From: UBA961 sp014191195
Lineage (GTDB): Bacteria > Bacteroidota > Ignavibacteria > Kapaibacteriales > UBA961
Reading direction: 5' to 3'
Length of the DNA: 64,000 nucleotides
Assembly (NCBI GenBank): GCA_964204605.1
Contig: OZ123195.1
Span: 62,001-126,000 of the forward strand
Shown: in pieces, positions 26,615 to 34,683 of the stretch
Layout of the letters: each line of letters opens with the position of its first letter
Position numbering within the stretch: the stretch's first letter is position 1
Made by a program: the position numbers and the translations under genes
Notes under the pieces: generated by a model
What the model saw: the letters and a program-made list of their open reading frames with translations, nothing else
Database searches by the model: none
Told to the model about the DNA's origin: nothing

Positions 26615-27547
26615 ATGAAAAGAAGGTCATTCCTTTTTAGTGTATTAACAAGTATTCCGCTTGTAAACATCTATAAAATCTGGGCATCTGAAGTTAAGAA
26701 TGCACCAAAAGAGCCAAGACAATATAAGGATATTCAAGATTTTGGCGATGAAATCCCTTTTAGATGTTTGGTGCTTGGTGATTGGGGGACAGGTGGCTCT
26801 CTACAAAAAGATGTAGCTTTGGGAATGAATACATATGCTGAAAAAAATCCTATACAAGCAATTATATCTACTGGTGATAATATTTATGGTAGTGGAGTAG
26901 AATCAGTTCATGATAAGCAATGGAAAACTAAGTTTGAAAATATTTATACCGGACAATTTATACAAAAGCCGTGGTATGCAATTTTAGGAAATCATGATCA
27001 TAGAGGAAATACCGAAGCACAAATAGAATATGCAAAAATCAATAATGCATGGCATATGCCTTCGAACTATTATTCTACGATTTTTCAAGCTGGTAATGGA
27101 ACTGTAGAGCTATTTGCAATAGATACCACCCCTTTTACAAAAGGCAAGCAGGAAGAACAATTAAAATGGCTTGATACATCATTGCAGGATTCAAAAGCAG
27201 ATTGGAAAATAGTAACTGGACATCATATGATGAGATCTTATGGTGTCTATAAAGATCAGCAATTCATGCTTAAACATATTAAACCTTTATTAGATAAACA
27301 CAAGGTAAGTGTATATATGTGTGGTCATGACCACGATATGCAACTTATAAATAATCCTGATGATGCATTTATACATATAACATCAGGTGCTGGAGGTGGT
27401 TCAAGAGATACTTCTTATGGAGAATTTTCTTTATATGCGGCAACGAATGGTGGATTTGCGGCATTAACCATTAGTTCTCAAGTATTATTAATCCATATAA
27501 TGGATAAAACTGGAACACTTCAATTTGCACATGCTTTAAAAAAATAA
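26615..27547 (+). CDS. Exported metallophosphoesterase, purple-acid-phosphatase-like
   Basis: A 310-aa protein starting MKRRSFLFS, a Tat-like twin-arginine signal. The binuclear metal motifs are in order: GDWG (about 57), GDNIYGSG (about 88), GNHDHRG (about 125), GHHMM (about 198) and GHDHDMQ (about 229). The arrangement, especially GDNIY with the metal-coordinating Tyr, matches tartrate-resistant (type 5) acid phosphatases. Function: periplasmic or secreted phosphate-ester hydrolysis; substrate unknown. Confidence 0.87.
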   Translation: MKRRSFLFSVLTSIPLVNIYKIWASEVKNAPKEPRQYKDIQDFGDEIPFRCLVLGDWGTGGSLQKDVALGMNTYAEKNPIQAIISTGDNIYGSGVESVHDKQWKTKFENIYTGQFIQKPWYAILGNHDHRGNTEAQIEYAKINNAWHMPSNYYSTIFQAGNGTVELFAIDTTPFTKGKQEEQLKWLDTSLQDSKADWKIVTGHHMMRSYGVYKDQQFMLKHIKPLLDKHKVSVYMCGHDHDMQLINNPDDAFIHITSGAGGGSRDTSYGEFSLYAATNGGFAALTISSQVLLIHIMDKTGTLQFAHALKK

Positions 27548-27574
27548 AGCCTTTGAACACAAATTCAAAGGCTT
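27547..27574. terminator. Bidirectional terminator between phosphatase and gcvH
   Basis: Perfect 11-bp stem AAGCCTTTGAA / TTCAAAGGCTT with a 6-base loop, starting at the phosphatase stop. Read on the minus strand it is followed by a long T-run, so it mainly ends the gcvH-side transcript. Confidence 0.8.
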
Positions 27575-27598
27575 GAGATATTCTATATGATAGAGAAA

Positions 27599-27979
27599 TT
27601 ATTGGCCAACTAATGCTTTATAATCATCAACATTCATTAAAGCATCTAATTCAGAAAGATTAGATAATTCAATTTTAATAAGCCATCCATCACCATAACA
27701 ATCTTGATTAACCATTTCTGGGGCATCATTCAAAGCTCTGTTTACTTCTATTACTTTTCCACTTGCAGGTGCAAATAAATCGGCAACTGTTTTAACTGCT
27801 TCTATGCTGCCAAATACTTCGCCATTTTCGATAGAGCTTACAGAATCTGATATATCCAAATAAACAACATCACCAAGTTCGCCTTGGGCATGTTCTGTGA
27901 CACCAATAGTGCCAATATTACCTTCCACACGAATCCATTCATGATCCTTTGTGTACTTAAGTTCTGCAGGAAAATTCAT
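27599..27979 (-). CDS. gcvH: Glycine cleavage system H protein
   Basis: A 126-aa lipoyl carrier that shuttles the aminomethyl group between the P, T and L proteins. It reads KYTKDHEWIRVEG, GITEHAQ-like GVTEHAQGELGDVVYLD and GSIEAVKTVADL, in which Lys63 is the lipoylated residue. The ATG at 27979 is preceded by AAAGG at 6-base spacing; an upstream TTG at 27997 would add only six residues. No gcvP or gcvT is nearby. It sits just downstream of accC and could equally serve lipoate relay. Confidence 0.95.
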   Translation of the reverse strand: MNFPAELKYTKDHEWIRVEGNIGTIGVTEHAQGELGDVVYLDISDSVSSIENGEVFGSIEAVKTVADLFAPASGKVIEVNRALNDAPEMVNQDCYGDGWLIKIELSNLSELDALMNVDDYKALVGQ

Positions 27980-28002
27980 AGTATACCTTTGATTCAATAT
28001 AA

Positions 28003-29349
28003 TTAGTTCTTTTTTTGCCAGCCATGTGTATCAAGATACTTAGTATCAAAATCACCAGAAATAAAATCTGGATTATCCATCATTGCACGATGAAAAGGAA
28101 TAGTAGTATGTACGCCTTCAATAATAAATTCATCGAGAGCTCTGCGCATTTTTGCAATTGCTTCTAATCTAGTAGGAGCAAAGCTGATAAGTTTTGCAAG
28201 TAATGAATCATAATAAGGAGGAATAATATAACCTTGATAGATATGTGAATCTACTCGAATACCATGTCCACCAGGGAAATTTACAGTTTTAATCATACCA
28301 GGTGAAGGACGAAAATCATGGTATGGATCTTCGGCATTGATACGACATTCGATAGAGTGTCGAAGTGGAGGTCCACTTTGTAGTGATAGAGGATATCCAC
28401 CAGCAACTAAAATTTGCTCTTTTACTAAATCAATACCCAATGATTCCTCGGTTACTGGATGTTCTACCTGTATACGAGTATTCATTTCCATAAAATAGAA
28501 ATGAGAGTGTTTATCTACTAAAAATTCTATTGTTCCGGCGCCTTCATAGTTTACTGCTTTGACAGCTTTAACTGAGGCTTCACCCATTTTTGCTCTTAAT
28601 TCAGGCGTCATAATAGGAGAGGGAGTTTCCTCTATCAATTTTTGATGACGTCTTTGAATAGAACATTCTCTTTCATTCAAATGTATTGCATTGCCATGGG
28701 TATCGCCAAAAACCTGAAATTCTATATGGCGTGGTTGCTCGATAAATTTTTCTATATACACATCTGGATTATTAAAAGCAGATTCTGCTTCATTTCTTGC
28801 CATTATGAATAAGTTCTCTATTTCATCTGGATGTGGAACAAAGCGCATGCCTTTGCCACCACCACCAGCAACAGCTTTAATCATAACAGGATACCCCATT
28901 GATTCTGCTATTTCTTTGGCTAATTCAATAGTTTCTACTATGCCATCGCTACCAGGAATAACAGGTATACCAGAAGCTTTCATTGTTTCTTTAGCAACTG
29001 ATTTATTACCCATATTAGCAATAGCATGAGCGCTTGGACCAATGAATATGATGCCAATTTCTTTGCATATCTCTGCAAATGTATTGTTTTCAGCTAAAAA
29101 GCCATAACCAGGATGAATTGCATCTGCGCCGGTTATTTGTGCAGCTGTGATAATTGCAGGAAAGTGTAAATAGCTCTCTTTACCAGCTGCAGGGCCAATA
29201 CAAACAGCTTCATCTGCAAAACGGACATGTAATGAGGTTCTATCAGCGGTTGAATACACTGCAACGGTTTTAATTCCAAGCTCTTTACATGCTCTAATTA
29301 CGCGCAATGCGATTTCGCCTCTATTTGCTATGAGTACTTTTTTTATCAT
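28003..29349 (-). CDS. accC: Acetyl-CoA carboxylase, biotin carboxylase subunit
   Basis: A 448-aa ATP-grasp enzyme that carboxylates biotin on AccB in the first step of fatty-acid synthesis. Signatures: IANRGEIALRVIRACKELGI at the N-terminus, HPGYGFLAEN, the glycine-rich KAVAGGGGKGMR, ERECSIQRRHQK, and EMNTRIQVEHPVTE. Full length. It lies 45 bases downstream of accB in the conserved accB-accC order. Confidence 0.97.
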   Translation of the reverse strand: MIKKVLIANRGEIALRVIRACKELGIKTVAVYSTADRTSLHVRFADEAVCIGPAAGKESYLHFPAIITAAQITGADAIHPGYGFLAENNTFAEICKEIGIIFIGPSAHAIANMGNKSVAKETMKASGIPVIPGSDGIVETIELAKEIAESMGYPVMIKAVAGGGGKGMRFVPHPDEIENLFIMARNEAESAFNNPDVYIEKFIEQPRHIEFQVFGDTHGNAIHLNERECSIQRRHQKLIEETPSPIMTPELRAKMGEASVKAVKAVNYEGAGTIEFLVDKHSHFYFMEMNTRIQVEHPVTEESLGIDLVKEQILVAGGYPLSLQSGPPLRHSIECRINAEDPYHDFRPSPGMIKTVNFPGGHGIRVDSHIYQGYIIPPYYDSLLAKLISFAPTRLEAIAKMRRALDEFIIEGVHTTIPFHRAMMDNPDFISGDFDTKYLDTHGWQKKN

Positions 29350-29394
29350 TAGAAGTTTTTCTCAGTTGTACAAAATGTTCGAACAATCGAAAAA

Positions 29395-29862
29395 TTAGTC
29401 TAGCTGAACAATAAAGAGAGGTTGATCATATTCAACAGGCTGTGCATTGTTTGGTATTACTTTGATGATAGTACCAGAAACATCGCTTTCAATTTCATTC
29501 ATCAATTTCATCGCTTCCACAATGCATAATTTTTGGCCCACAGAAATGTGGTCACCAACAGAAACATATTGAGGTGAATCTGGATTCGGTGCATTATAAA
29601 AAGTACCAACAATTGGCGATAAAATTGAATGTGTATTAGCGGAAACTGCTGCAACTGGTTCTTCTACAGGAGCTGAAGCTATAGGGGCTTGTATATATGG
29701 AGTTTGGATAGGAACTTGTTGAGGGAAAGATCCATAAACATTAGTTGGCTCTGCGGGCCTACGTGATAGAGATACAGAACAACCATCTTCTTCGATCATT
29801 AGATCTGTTGCTGAACTAGTATCAAAAATAGCTAGTAACTCTTTTAAATATTGTAAATCCAT
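29395..29862 (-). CDS. accB: Biotin carboxyl carrier protein of acetyl-CoA carboxylase
   Basis: A 155-aa protein with an N-terminal helical segment, a Pro/Ala/Gln-rich linker (about 40-80), and a C-terminal biotinyl domain beginning SPIVGTFYNAPNPDS and containing VEAMKLMNEIES, where the Lys of MKLM is biotinylated. It carries the carboxyl group between AccC and the transferase, whose genes are not in this window. Confidence 0.97.
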   Translation of the reverse strand: MDLQYLKELLAIFDTSSATDLMIEEDGCSVSLSRRPAEPTNVYGSFPQQVPIQTPYIQAPIASAPVEEPVAAVSANTHSILSPIVGTFYNAPNPDSPQYVSVGDHISVGQKLCIVEAMKLMNEIESDVSGTIIKVIPNNAQPVEYDQPLFIVQLD

Positions 29863-29883
29863 TAATATCTCCGATAATAGAAT

Positions 29884-29927
29884 AAAAAAGCGTGGAACTG
29901 AAATCAGCTCAGTAATCAGGCTTTTTT
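29884..29927 (-). terminator. Possible terminator between efp and accB
   Basis: Imperfect inverted repeat AAAAAAGC...CTGA / TCAG-GCTTTTTT with a six-base bulge and a run of T on either strand. It may partly separate efp from accBC. Confidence 0.45.
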
Positions 29928-29943
29928 ATAAGTGTCTGAACTA

Positions 29944-30507
29944 TTACTCTTTAACGCGTTCAATATAATCTCCTGTTCTGCTATCAATACGAAGTAAATC
30001 GCCTTCATTAACAAAAATTGGAACTTGAATTGAAGCGCCAGTTTCTACAGTTGCTGGTTTTAAAACATTTGTTGCAGTATCACCGCGAACACCTGGCTCT
30101 GTATGGACAACACGTAATTGTACATGTGATGGTAATTCTACATTTAATACTGAAACTTCGTCAAATGTTAGCTGAACTTCTTGATTTTCTTTCATCAATT
30201 TTGCGGCATTACCAACAATGGTAGAGTCAACAGGAATTTGATCATAATTAGATGTATTCATAAATACATAGGAATCTCCATCTCTGTAAAGATATTGGAA
30301 ATCTCTTTTTTCTACACGTACAAATTCAATTGTCTCACCAGAGCGATAACGGTTTTCGAGTAATTTGCCGGTTCTAAGAACTCGTAATTTTACTTGATAA
30401 AATGCACGTAAATTACCTGGAGTGCGATGCTCGCTTTCTAAAACTTGGCAAAGTTCACCATTATACTTTAAGAATGCTCCAACACGCAAATCTGCTGTAG
30501 ATGCCAT
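29944..30507 (-). CDS. efp: Elongation factor P (Asn-tip type)
   Basis: A 187-aa three-domain factor that relieves ribosome stalling at proline runs. Domain I has the tip loop HRTPGNLRAFYQ; the residue matching E. coli Lys34 is Asn32, so Lys or Arg modification is not possible. The same loop is, from memory, found in Chlorobium EF-P, a lineage hint. Domain II and the C-terminal IDSRTGDYIERVKE signature are intact. The ATG at 30507 has GGA at suitable spacing; another ATG lies two codons upstream. It is located just downstream of tRNA-Cys on the same strand. Confidence 0.96.
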   Translation of the reverse strand: MASTADLRVGAFLKYNGELCQVLESEHRTPGNLRAFYQVKLRVLRTGKLLENRYRSGETIEFVRVEKRDFQYLYRDGDSYVFMNTSNYDQIPVDSTIVGNAAKLMKENQEVQLTFDEVSVLNVELPSHVQLRVVHTEPGVRGDTATNVLKPATVETGASIQVPIFVNEGDLLRIDSRTGDYIERVKE

Positions 30508-30558
30508 AATCATTCCGATAAATAAATTGATACAAGGTAATTGCCTTGTTTAGTCTTG

Positions 30559-30629
30559 AGGTCTCGAGCGGATTCGAACCGCTGTAGGGGCTTTTGCAGA
30601 GCCCTGCCCAGCCACTAGGCGACGAGACC
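30559..30629 (-). tRNA. tRNA-Cys (GCA)
   Basis: 71-nt cloverleaf on the minus strand. Acceptor arms GGTCTCG / CGAGACC pair perfectly, the anticodon stem GGGCT / AGCCC encloses CTGCAAA (anticodon GCA), and the T arm is AGCGG-TTCGAAT-CCGCT. The discriminator base is U, the expected Cys identity element. CCA is not encoded. The 30514-30558 gap to efp carries a small hairpin ACAAGG / CCTTGT. Confidence 0.95.
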
Positions 30630-30643
30630 ACAAAATGATAAAC

Positions 30644-30659
30644 AGAGTATATATACTCT
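30644..30659. promoter_or_regulatory. Perfect 16-bp palindrome upstream of tRNA-Cys
   Basis: AGAGTATATATACTCT, self-complementary, 15 bases upstream of the tRNA 5' end in the divergent gap with the permease. It falls near the expected tRNA transcription start. Being AT-alternating, it may be a melting element rather than a protein site. Confidence 0.35.
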
Positions 30660-30673
30660 TAAAAAACAGAAAA

Positions 30674-30705
30674 CAAAAATACTTTTGTTATGCCTTAAAA
30701 CCAAA
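30674..30705 (-). promoter_or_regulatory. Bacteroidota-type promoter for tRNA-Cys/efp
   Basis: On the minus strand: TTTG (30705-30702), 20-base spacer, TATTTTTG (30681-30674). Exact match to TTTG-N20-TAnnTTTG, 45 bases upstream of the tRNA. Confidence 0.6.
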
Positions 30706-30752
30706 TAGAAAAACAATTGCTTTGCAAAAAGAGACTGTATTTATGAAACAAG

Positions 30753-30782
30753 TTGGTAAAACAGTTTCTCTTCCTATTTTTG
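30753..30782 (+). promoter_or_regulatory. Bacteroidota-type promoter for the APC permease
   Basis: TTG at 30753-30755, 19-base spacer, TATTTTTG at 30775-30782, 73 bases before the permease ATG. Confidence 0.5.
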
Positions 30783-30854
30783 CGTAGTAGAGCTAGTATA
30801 TAAGATTAATTTATGACTTTGGAATATATTTTAATAAATGTAAGGAAGGCAAAA

Positions 30855-32327
30855 ATGGCCTCTTCGAATCCTCTTTTTCTGACTAAGTCTTTGCAGTCAT
30901 TGCAAAAAGAAGCTGATGGTCATGGTGAAGATCAAACGCTTAAAAGAACACTCGGCCCACTAAATCTTGTATTGCTTGGTATAGGAGCTATTATTGGTGC
31001 AGGTTTATTTTCTTTAACAGGCATAGCGGCGGCAAATAATGCTGGCCCAGCTGTTACAATTTCATTTGCAATTGCTGCTTTGGGATGTGCTTTTGCTGGT
31101 TTATGTTATGCAGAATTTGCGTCAATGATTCCTATTGCTGGGAGTGCGTATACATATTCTTATGCAACCATGGGTGAATTCATGGCTTGGATTATTGGTT
31201 GGGATCTTGTTTTGGAATATGCTGTAGGAGCTGCTACAGTTGCAATTAGTTGGTCTAAATATCTTGTTAAACTATTACATATGCATGACTGGGCATTACC
31301 TGCTCAATTAACGATGTCTCCATGGGAAACGCCAATTCCAATGCCAGATGGTACGCTTATTCATGGTATAATAAATCTTCCTGCGGTTTTTATAACTGTT
31401 ATGATGTCTTTACTTTTGATTCGCGGAACCGAAGAATCAGCTAAAATGAATGGTATTGTTGTAGGCTTAAAGCTGGCTGTGGTTCTTGTATTTATTGGTT
31501 TAGGATGGTTCTACATAAATCCAGCTAATTATACGCCTTATATTCCTGAAAACACTGGTGTATTTCAACATTTTGGTTGGTCTGGTATTGTAACAGGTGC
31601 TGCGGTTGTATTTTTTGCCTTTATTGGATTTGATGCTGTTTCAACGGCGGCACAAGAGGCAAAAAATCCACAAAGGGATATGCCAATTGGTATTCTAGGC
31701 TCTTTGGTAATATGTACGGTTTTATATATTCTTTTTGCGCATGTTATGACAGGTTTAGAGAATTATAAGAACTTTGCTGGAGAAGCAGCCCCTGTAGCTT
31801 TAGCAATTATGCGAACTCCCTACCAATGGCTTCAAGAAGCGATTATTATTGCAATTCTTGCTGGATATTCATCGGTAATTTTGGTGATGTTATTGGGACA
31901 ATCCAGAGTATTTTTCTCTATGGCAAAAGATGGCTTAGTGCCTAAAATATTCTCTGATGTTCATCCAAAATATCGTACTCCATTTAAATCAAATTTATTT
32001 TTTGCAATATTTGTTAGTTTATTTGCTGCTTTTGTACCGGTTACTGTTGTTGGTGAAATGACATCAATTGGTACTTTATTTGCATTTATTTTGGTATGTA
32101 TTGGTATCATAGTGATGAGAAAAACGCATCCAAATGTACCACGCTCATTTAAAACTCCATTAGTACCTTTAATTCCAATTCTTGGTATTGGTACTTGTTT
32201 TTACATGATGTATGCTTTGCCATTTGATACATGGATGCGGTTAATAATCTGGATGGTAATAGGTTTAGTATTATATTTTGTATATGGTGCAAAACATAGC
32301 GTTATCCGAAAAAATGCTGCATTGTAA
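30855..32327 (+). CDS. APC-family amino acid permease (cationic amino acid transporter type)
   Basis: A 490-aa polytopic inner-membrane transporter with about 12-14 hydrophobic segments. The first helix carries GIGAIIGAGLFSLTGIAA, the broken-helix substrate motif of the APC superfamily, and AEFASMIPIAGSAYTYSYATMGE follows. FFAFIGFDAVSTAAQEAKNPQRDMP is typical of the cationic amino acid transporter/YfnA branch. The ATG at 30855 is preceded by AAGGAAGG (30842-30849); an in-frame ATG at 30813 lacks a site. The substrate is probably an amino acid, not further defined. It has its own promoter and terminator. Confidence 0.92.
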   Translation: MASSNPLFLTKSLQSLQKEADGHGEDQTLKRTLGPLNLVLLGIGAIIGAGLFSLTGIAAANNAGPAVTISFAIAALGCAFAGLCYAEFASMIPIAGSAYTYSYATMGEFMAWIIGWDLVLEYAVGAATVAISWSKYLVKLLHMHDWALPAQLTMSPWETPIPMPDGTLIHGIINLPAVFITVMMSLLLIRGTEESAKMNGIVVGLKLAVVLVFIGLGWFYINPANYTPYIPENTGVFQHFGWSGIVTGAAVVFFAFIGFDAVSTAAQEAKNPQRDMPIGILGSLVICTVLYILFAHVMTGLENYKNFAGEAAPVALAIMRTPYQWLQEAIIIAILAGYSSVILVMLLGQSRVFFSMAKDGLVPKIFSDVHPKYRTPFKSNLFFAIFVSLFAAFVPVTVVGEMTSIGTLFAFILVCIGIIVMRKTHPNVPRSFKTPLVPLIPILGIGTCFYMMYALPFDTWMRLIIWMVIGLVLYFVYGAKHSVIRKNAAL

Positions 32328-32348
32328 ACTTTGTACTGTTTCTTATAC

Positions 32349-32382
32349 ATACCGTCTGCATATTATGTCAGACGGTATTTTT
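32349..32382 (+). terminator. Rho-independent terminator after the APC permease
   Basis: Perfect 10-bp stem ATACCGTCTG / CAGACGGTAT with a 10-base loop and TTTTT tail. Confidence 0.8.
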
Positions 32383-32395
32383 ATTTAAGATAATT

Positions 32396-33199
32396 ATGAC
32401 ACATTTTGATGCCCAATCTTATTGGGAACAACGCCTATCCACTGGACCAGGCATACACAAAGTTGGCCATTTAGCTTATGGATATGTATTTAATGCTGCA
32501 TTATATTCTCTTAGAAAAAACTTGGTAAATGCAATATTACGAACTATCTATACAGGTGTTAGTCCTAGTACTGTAAGTGTTTTAGATATAGGATGTGGAT
32601 CAGGATTTTATCTTTCTTTATGGCAGAATTTTGGGGTTAAACATATTCAGGGTATCGATTTCACACAATCTTCAATTGATTATTGTAAAGCTAGATTTCC
32701 ACAATGTTCTTTATTAAAGGCTGATATTTCTGATGAAGCATCACTTTCTTCTTTAGGATTATATTCATGTATATCTGTGTTTGATGTTTTGTTTCATATT
32801 GTAGATGATGAAAAATATAATCTGGCTATCAAGAATATTGCTAGTCATTTGCAGGAAGATGGAATATTACTGTATTCTGACAACTTTTTACAATATGATA
32901 CAATAAGAGAAAAACATATTGTTCATAGAAGTTTACAGCAGGTTTCGGCCATATTACAGAAGAATGGTTTTGAAATAATAAAAAGACAATCAATGTTTTA
33001 TGTGATGGGATATCCTATAGATATGAAATCGCGTTTTTGGGGAAAATTATGGAATATATGCATGTATCCTGTCCGCAAAAGTGAGCTAATTGGTGCCCTA
33101 TACGCTATAATTCTATATCCTATAGAATGGATATTGATCAGAATATCTAATGAGTCCCCAACAACTGAATTAATGATATGCAAAAAAAAAGCCCGGTAA
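32396..33199 (+). CDS. Class I SAM-dependent methyltransferase
   Basis: A 267-aa protein with SAM-binding motif I VLDIGCGSGFYLSLW at about residues 61-75, then GIDFTQSSIDYCKARF (acidic loop), KADISDEASL and the post-motif FDVLFHIVDDEKY. Residues 1-55 are an N-terminal helical cap. The class I fold is firm, but the acceptor (small molecule, lipid or protein) is unknown. The stop codon lies in the loop of the terminator of the convergent sigma factor gene. Confidence 0.85.
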   Translation: MTHFDAQSYWEQRLSTGPGIHKVGHLAYGYVFNAALYSLRKNLVNAILRTIYTGVSPSTVSVLDIGCGSGFYLSLWQNFGVKHIQGIDFTQSSIDYCKARFPQCSLLKADISDEASLSSLGLYSCISVFDVLFHIVDDEKYNLAIKNIASHLQEDGILLYSDNFLQYDTIREKHIVHRSLQQVSAILQKNGFEIIKRQSMFYVMGYPIDMKSRFWGKLWNICMYPVRKSELIGALYAIILYPIEWILIRISNESPTTELMICKKKAR

Positions 33200-33206
33200 A
33201 CCGGGC
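33182..33206 (-). terminator. Terminator of the sigma factor gene
   Basis: Minus-strand stem GCCCGG / CCGGGC with a 4-base loop, followed by nine T. On the plus strand it covers the last codons and stop of the methyltransferase. Confidence 0.85.
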
Positions 33207-33229
33207 CATGAAAAGGAAGGATACATTTT

Positions 33230-34090
33230 TTAACCTAAATATGCTCTTAAAGCTTTAGATCGGGAAGCATGACGTAATCTGCGTATTGCTTTTTCTTTGA
33301 TTTGTCTAACACGTTCTCTTGTAAGATTAAATTTCTCGCCAATTTCTTCAAGAGTTAAACATACACCATCAAGTCCAAAATACAATTTAATTACTTCAGC
33401 TTCTCTTGATGATAGTGTAGTTAATACTTGTTGCACTTCCACACGCAAAGACTCACGCATTAATTCTGCATCTGGAGGTGGTTGTTGATCATTTGGAAGA
33501 ATATCTAGAAGTCTATTGTCTTCACCTTGAACAAATGGAGCATCTACAGATAAATGTCTGCCAGAAATTTTAATTGTTTCTGAAATCTCTGCAACACTCA
33601 TATCTAATTGTTCTGCTAATTCCGAAGGGGTAGGTTCACGTTCAAAGGCTTGTTCTAATTCACTGAATTTTTTACCAATTTTATTAAGCGCACCTACACG
33701 ATTTAAAGGAAGCCTAACAATTCTAGATTGTTCTGCTAATGCTTGTAAGATAGATTGTCTAATCCACCACACAGCATAAGATATAAATTTAAATCCACGA
33801 GTTTCATCAAAACGTTTTGCAGCTTTGATCAATCCTAAATTACCTTCATTGATTAAATCGCCAAGTGATAAGCCTTGATTTTGATATTGCTTAGCAACAC
33901 TTACAACAAAACGTAGATTTGCTTTTACCAAACGCTCTAGGGCTAATTCTCCATCAAAACCGCCTTTTCTAATCAATCGGGCTAAATCTATTTCATCATC
34001 GCCCGTTAGAAGTTCAACTCTTCCGATCTCTTGTAAATACTTATCAAGAGACTGGCTTTCGCGATTTGTATACTGTTTCGTAATCCTCAT
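33230..34090 (-). CDS. rpoD: RNA polymerase primary sigma factor (RpoD/SigA family)
   Basis: A 286-aa sigma-70. Region 1.2 (SLDKYLQEIGRVELLTGDDEIDLARLIRKG) starts almost at once, so region 1.1 is absent, as usual in Bacteroidota. Region 2 (LRFVVSVAKQYQNQGLSLGDLINEGNLGLIKAAKRFDETRGFKFISYAVWWIRQ), region 3 and region 4.2 (TLEEIGEKFNLTRERVRQIKEKAIRRLRH) are complete. By analogy this factor reads the TAnnTTTG promoters seen in the window. Upstream, TTG-N20-TAAAATTTG is a near match to the same promoter form, one base too long. Confidence 0.95.
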   Translation of the reverse strand: MRITKQYTNRESQSLDKYLQEIGRVELLTGDDEIDLARLIRKGGFDGELALERLVKANLRFVVSVAKQYQNQGLSLGDLINEGNLGLIKAAKRFDETRGFKFISYAVWWIRQSILQALAEQSRIVRLPLNRVGALNKIGKKFSELEQAFEREPTPSELAEQLDMSVAEISETIKISGRHLSVDAPFVQGEDNRLLDILPNDQQPPPDAELMRESLRVEVQQVLTTLSSREAEVIKLYFGLDGVCLTLEEIGEKFNLTRERVRQIKEKAIRRLRHASRSKALRAYLG

Positions 34091-34201
34091 TCAGGGCACC
34101 TGATATTTATCAATCTAAGTTTGTAGTTCAAATTTTAGAACCCCCCACAACGAATGGCAAGTGAAAATATTGTGCTTAGAAAAAAATTTATATAAAAAAT
34201 A

Positions 34202-34501
34202 TTATTCTAACACTTTTGGAACCTTGAAAAATGTCTCATTTTTTTTAGGAGCATTCTTAAGAGTATCTTGAATTGAAAGTGAATCTTTTATACAATCTTC
34301 CCTGAAAATATCTGGAAGATCTACAATATGTTCCAATGGTTCAACTTCATCTAATTCTAATGAATTAATCACATCAATTGAAGAAATGATATTTTTAAAC
34401 TGATTGATAATATCATCTTTTTGTTCGATTGACAAAGACAGCTTAGAAAGTTCTGCGATGCGTTCAATGGATGATGAATCTATAAGTGAAGAGTTATTCA
34501 T
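34202..34501 (-). CDS. gatC: Aspartyl/glutamyl-tRNA amidotransferase subunit C
   Basis: A 99-aa subunit stabilising GatA in the GatCAB complex that makes Gln-tRNA or Asn-tRNA by transamidation. It has IERIAELSKLSLS at the start and ELDEVEPLEHIVDLPDIFREDCIKDSLS, the conserved linker. The ATG at 34501 fits the family; the longer frame to 34588 would add a spurious hydrophobic segment. gatA and gatB are not in view. Its 3' side faces the 34091-34201 gap. Confidence 0.93.
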   Translation of the reverse strand: MNNSSLIDSSSIERIAELSKLSLSIEQKDDIINQFKNIISSIDVINSLELDEVEPLEHIVDLPDIFREDCIKDSLSIQDTLKNAPKKNETFFKVPKVLE

Positions 34502-34598
34502 TGTTAATAGAATATGGATGAATTGTACTATTTTGATAAAAATACTTCGCAAAAATACAAAAAATACAGCTAAAGTTAGAAAAAACACTTACTATGTA

Positions 34599-34629
34599 TT
34601 TGTGCTTTCAACACTTTATCTTACTTTTG
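34599..34629 (+). promoter_or_regulatory. Bacteroidota-type promoter for murA
   Basis: TTTG at 34599-34602, 19-base spacer, TACTTTTG at 34622-34629: exact match, 54 bases before the murA ATG in the 182-base divergent gap with gatC. Confidence 0.55.
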
Positions 34630-34683
34630 TGTTGCCCCCCGCGTGTTAAGCACGTATTTACTCATGGTTTTGCAGCATGAACA

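Noticed and set aside
34502..34588. N-terminal hydrophobic extension of GatC
   Set aside because: GatC is a small soluble protein; the ATG at 34501 gives normal length.
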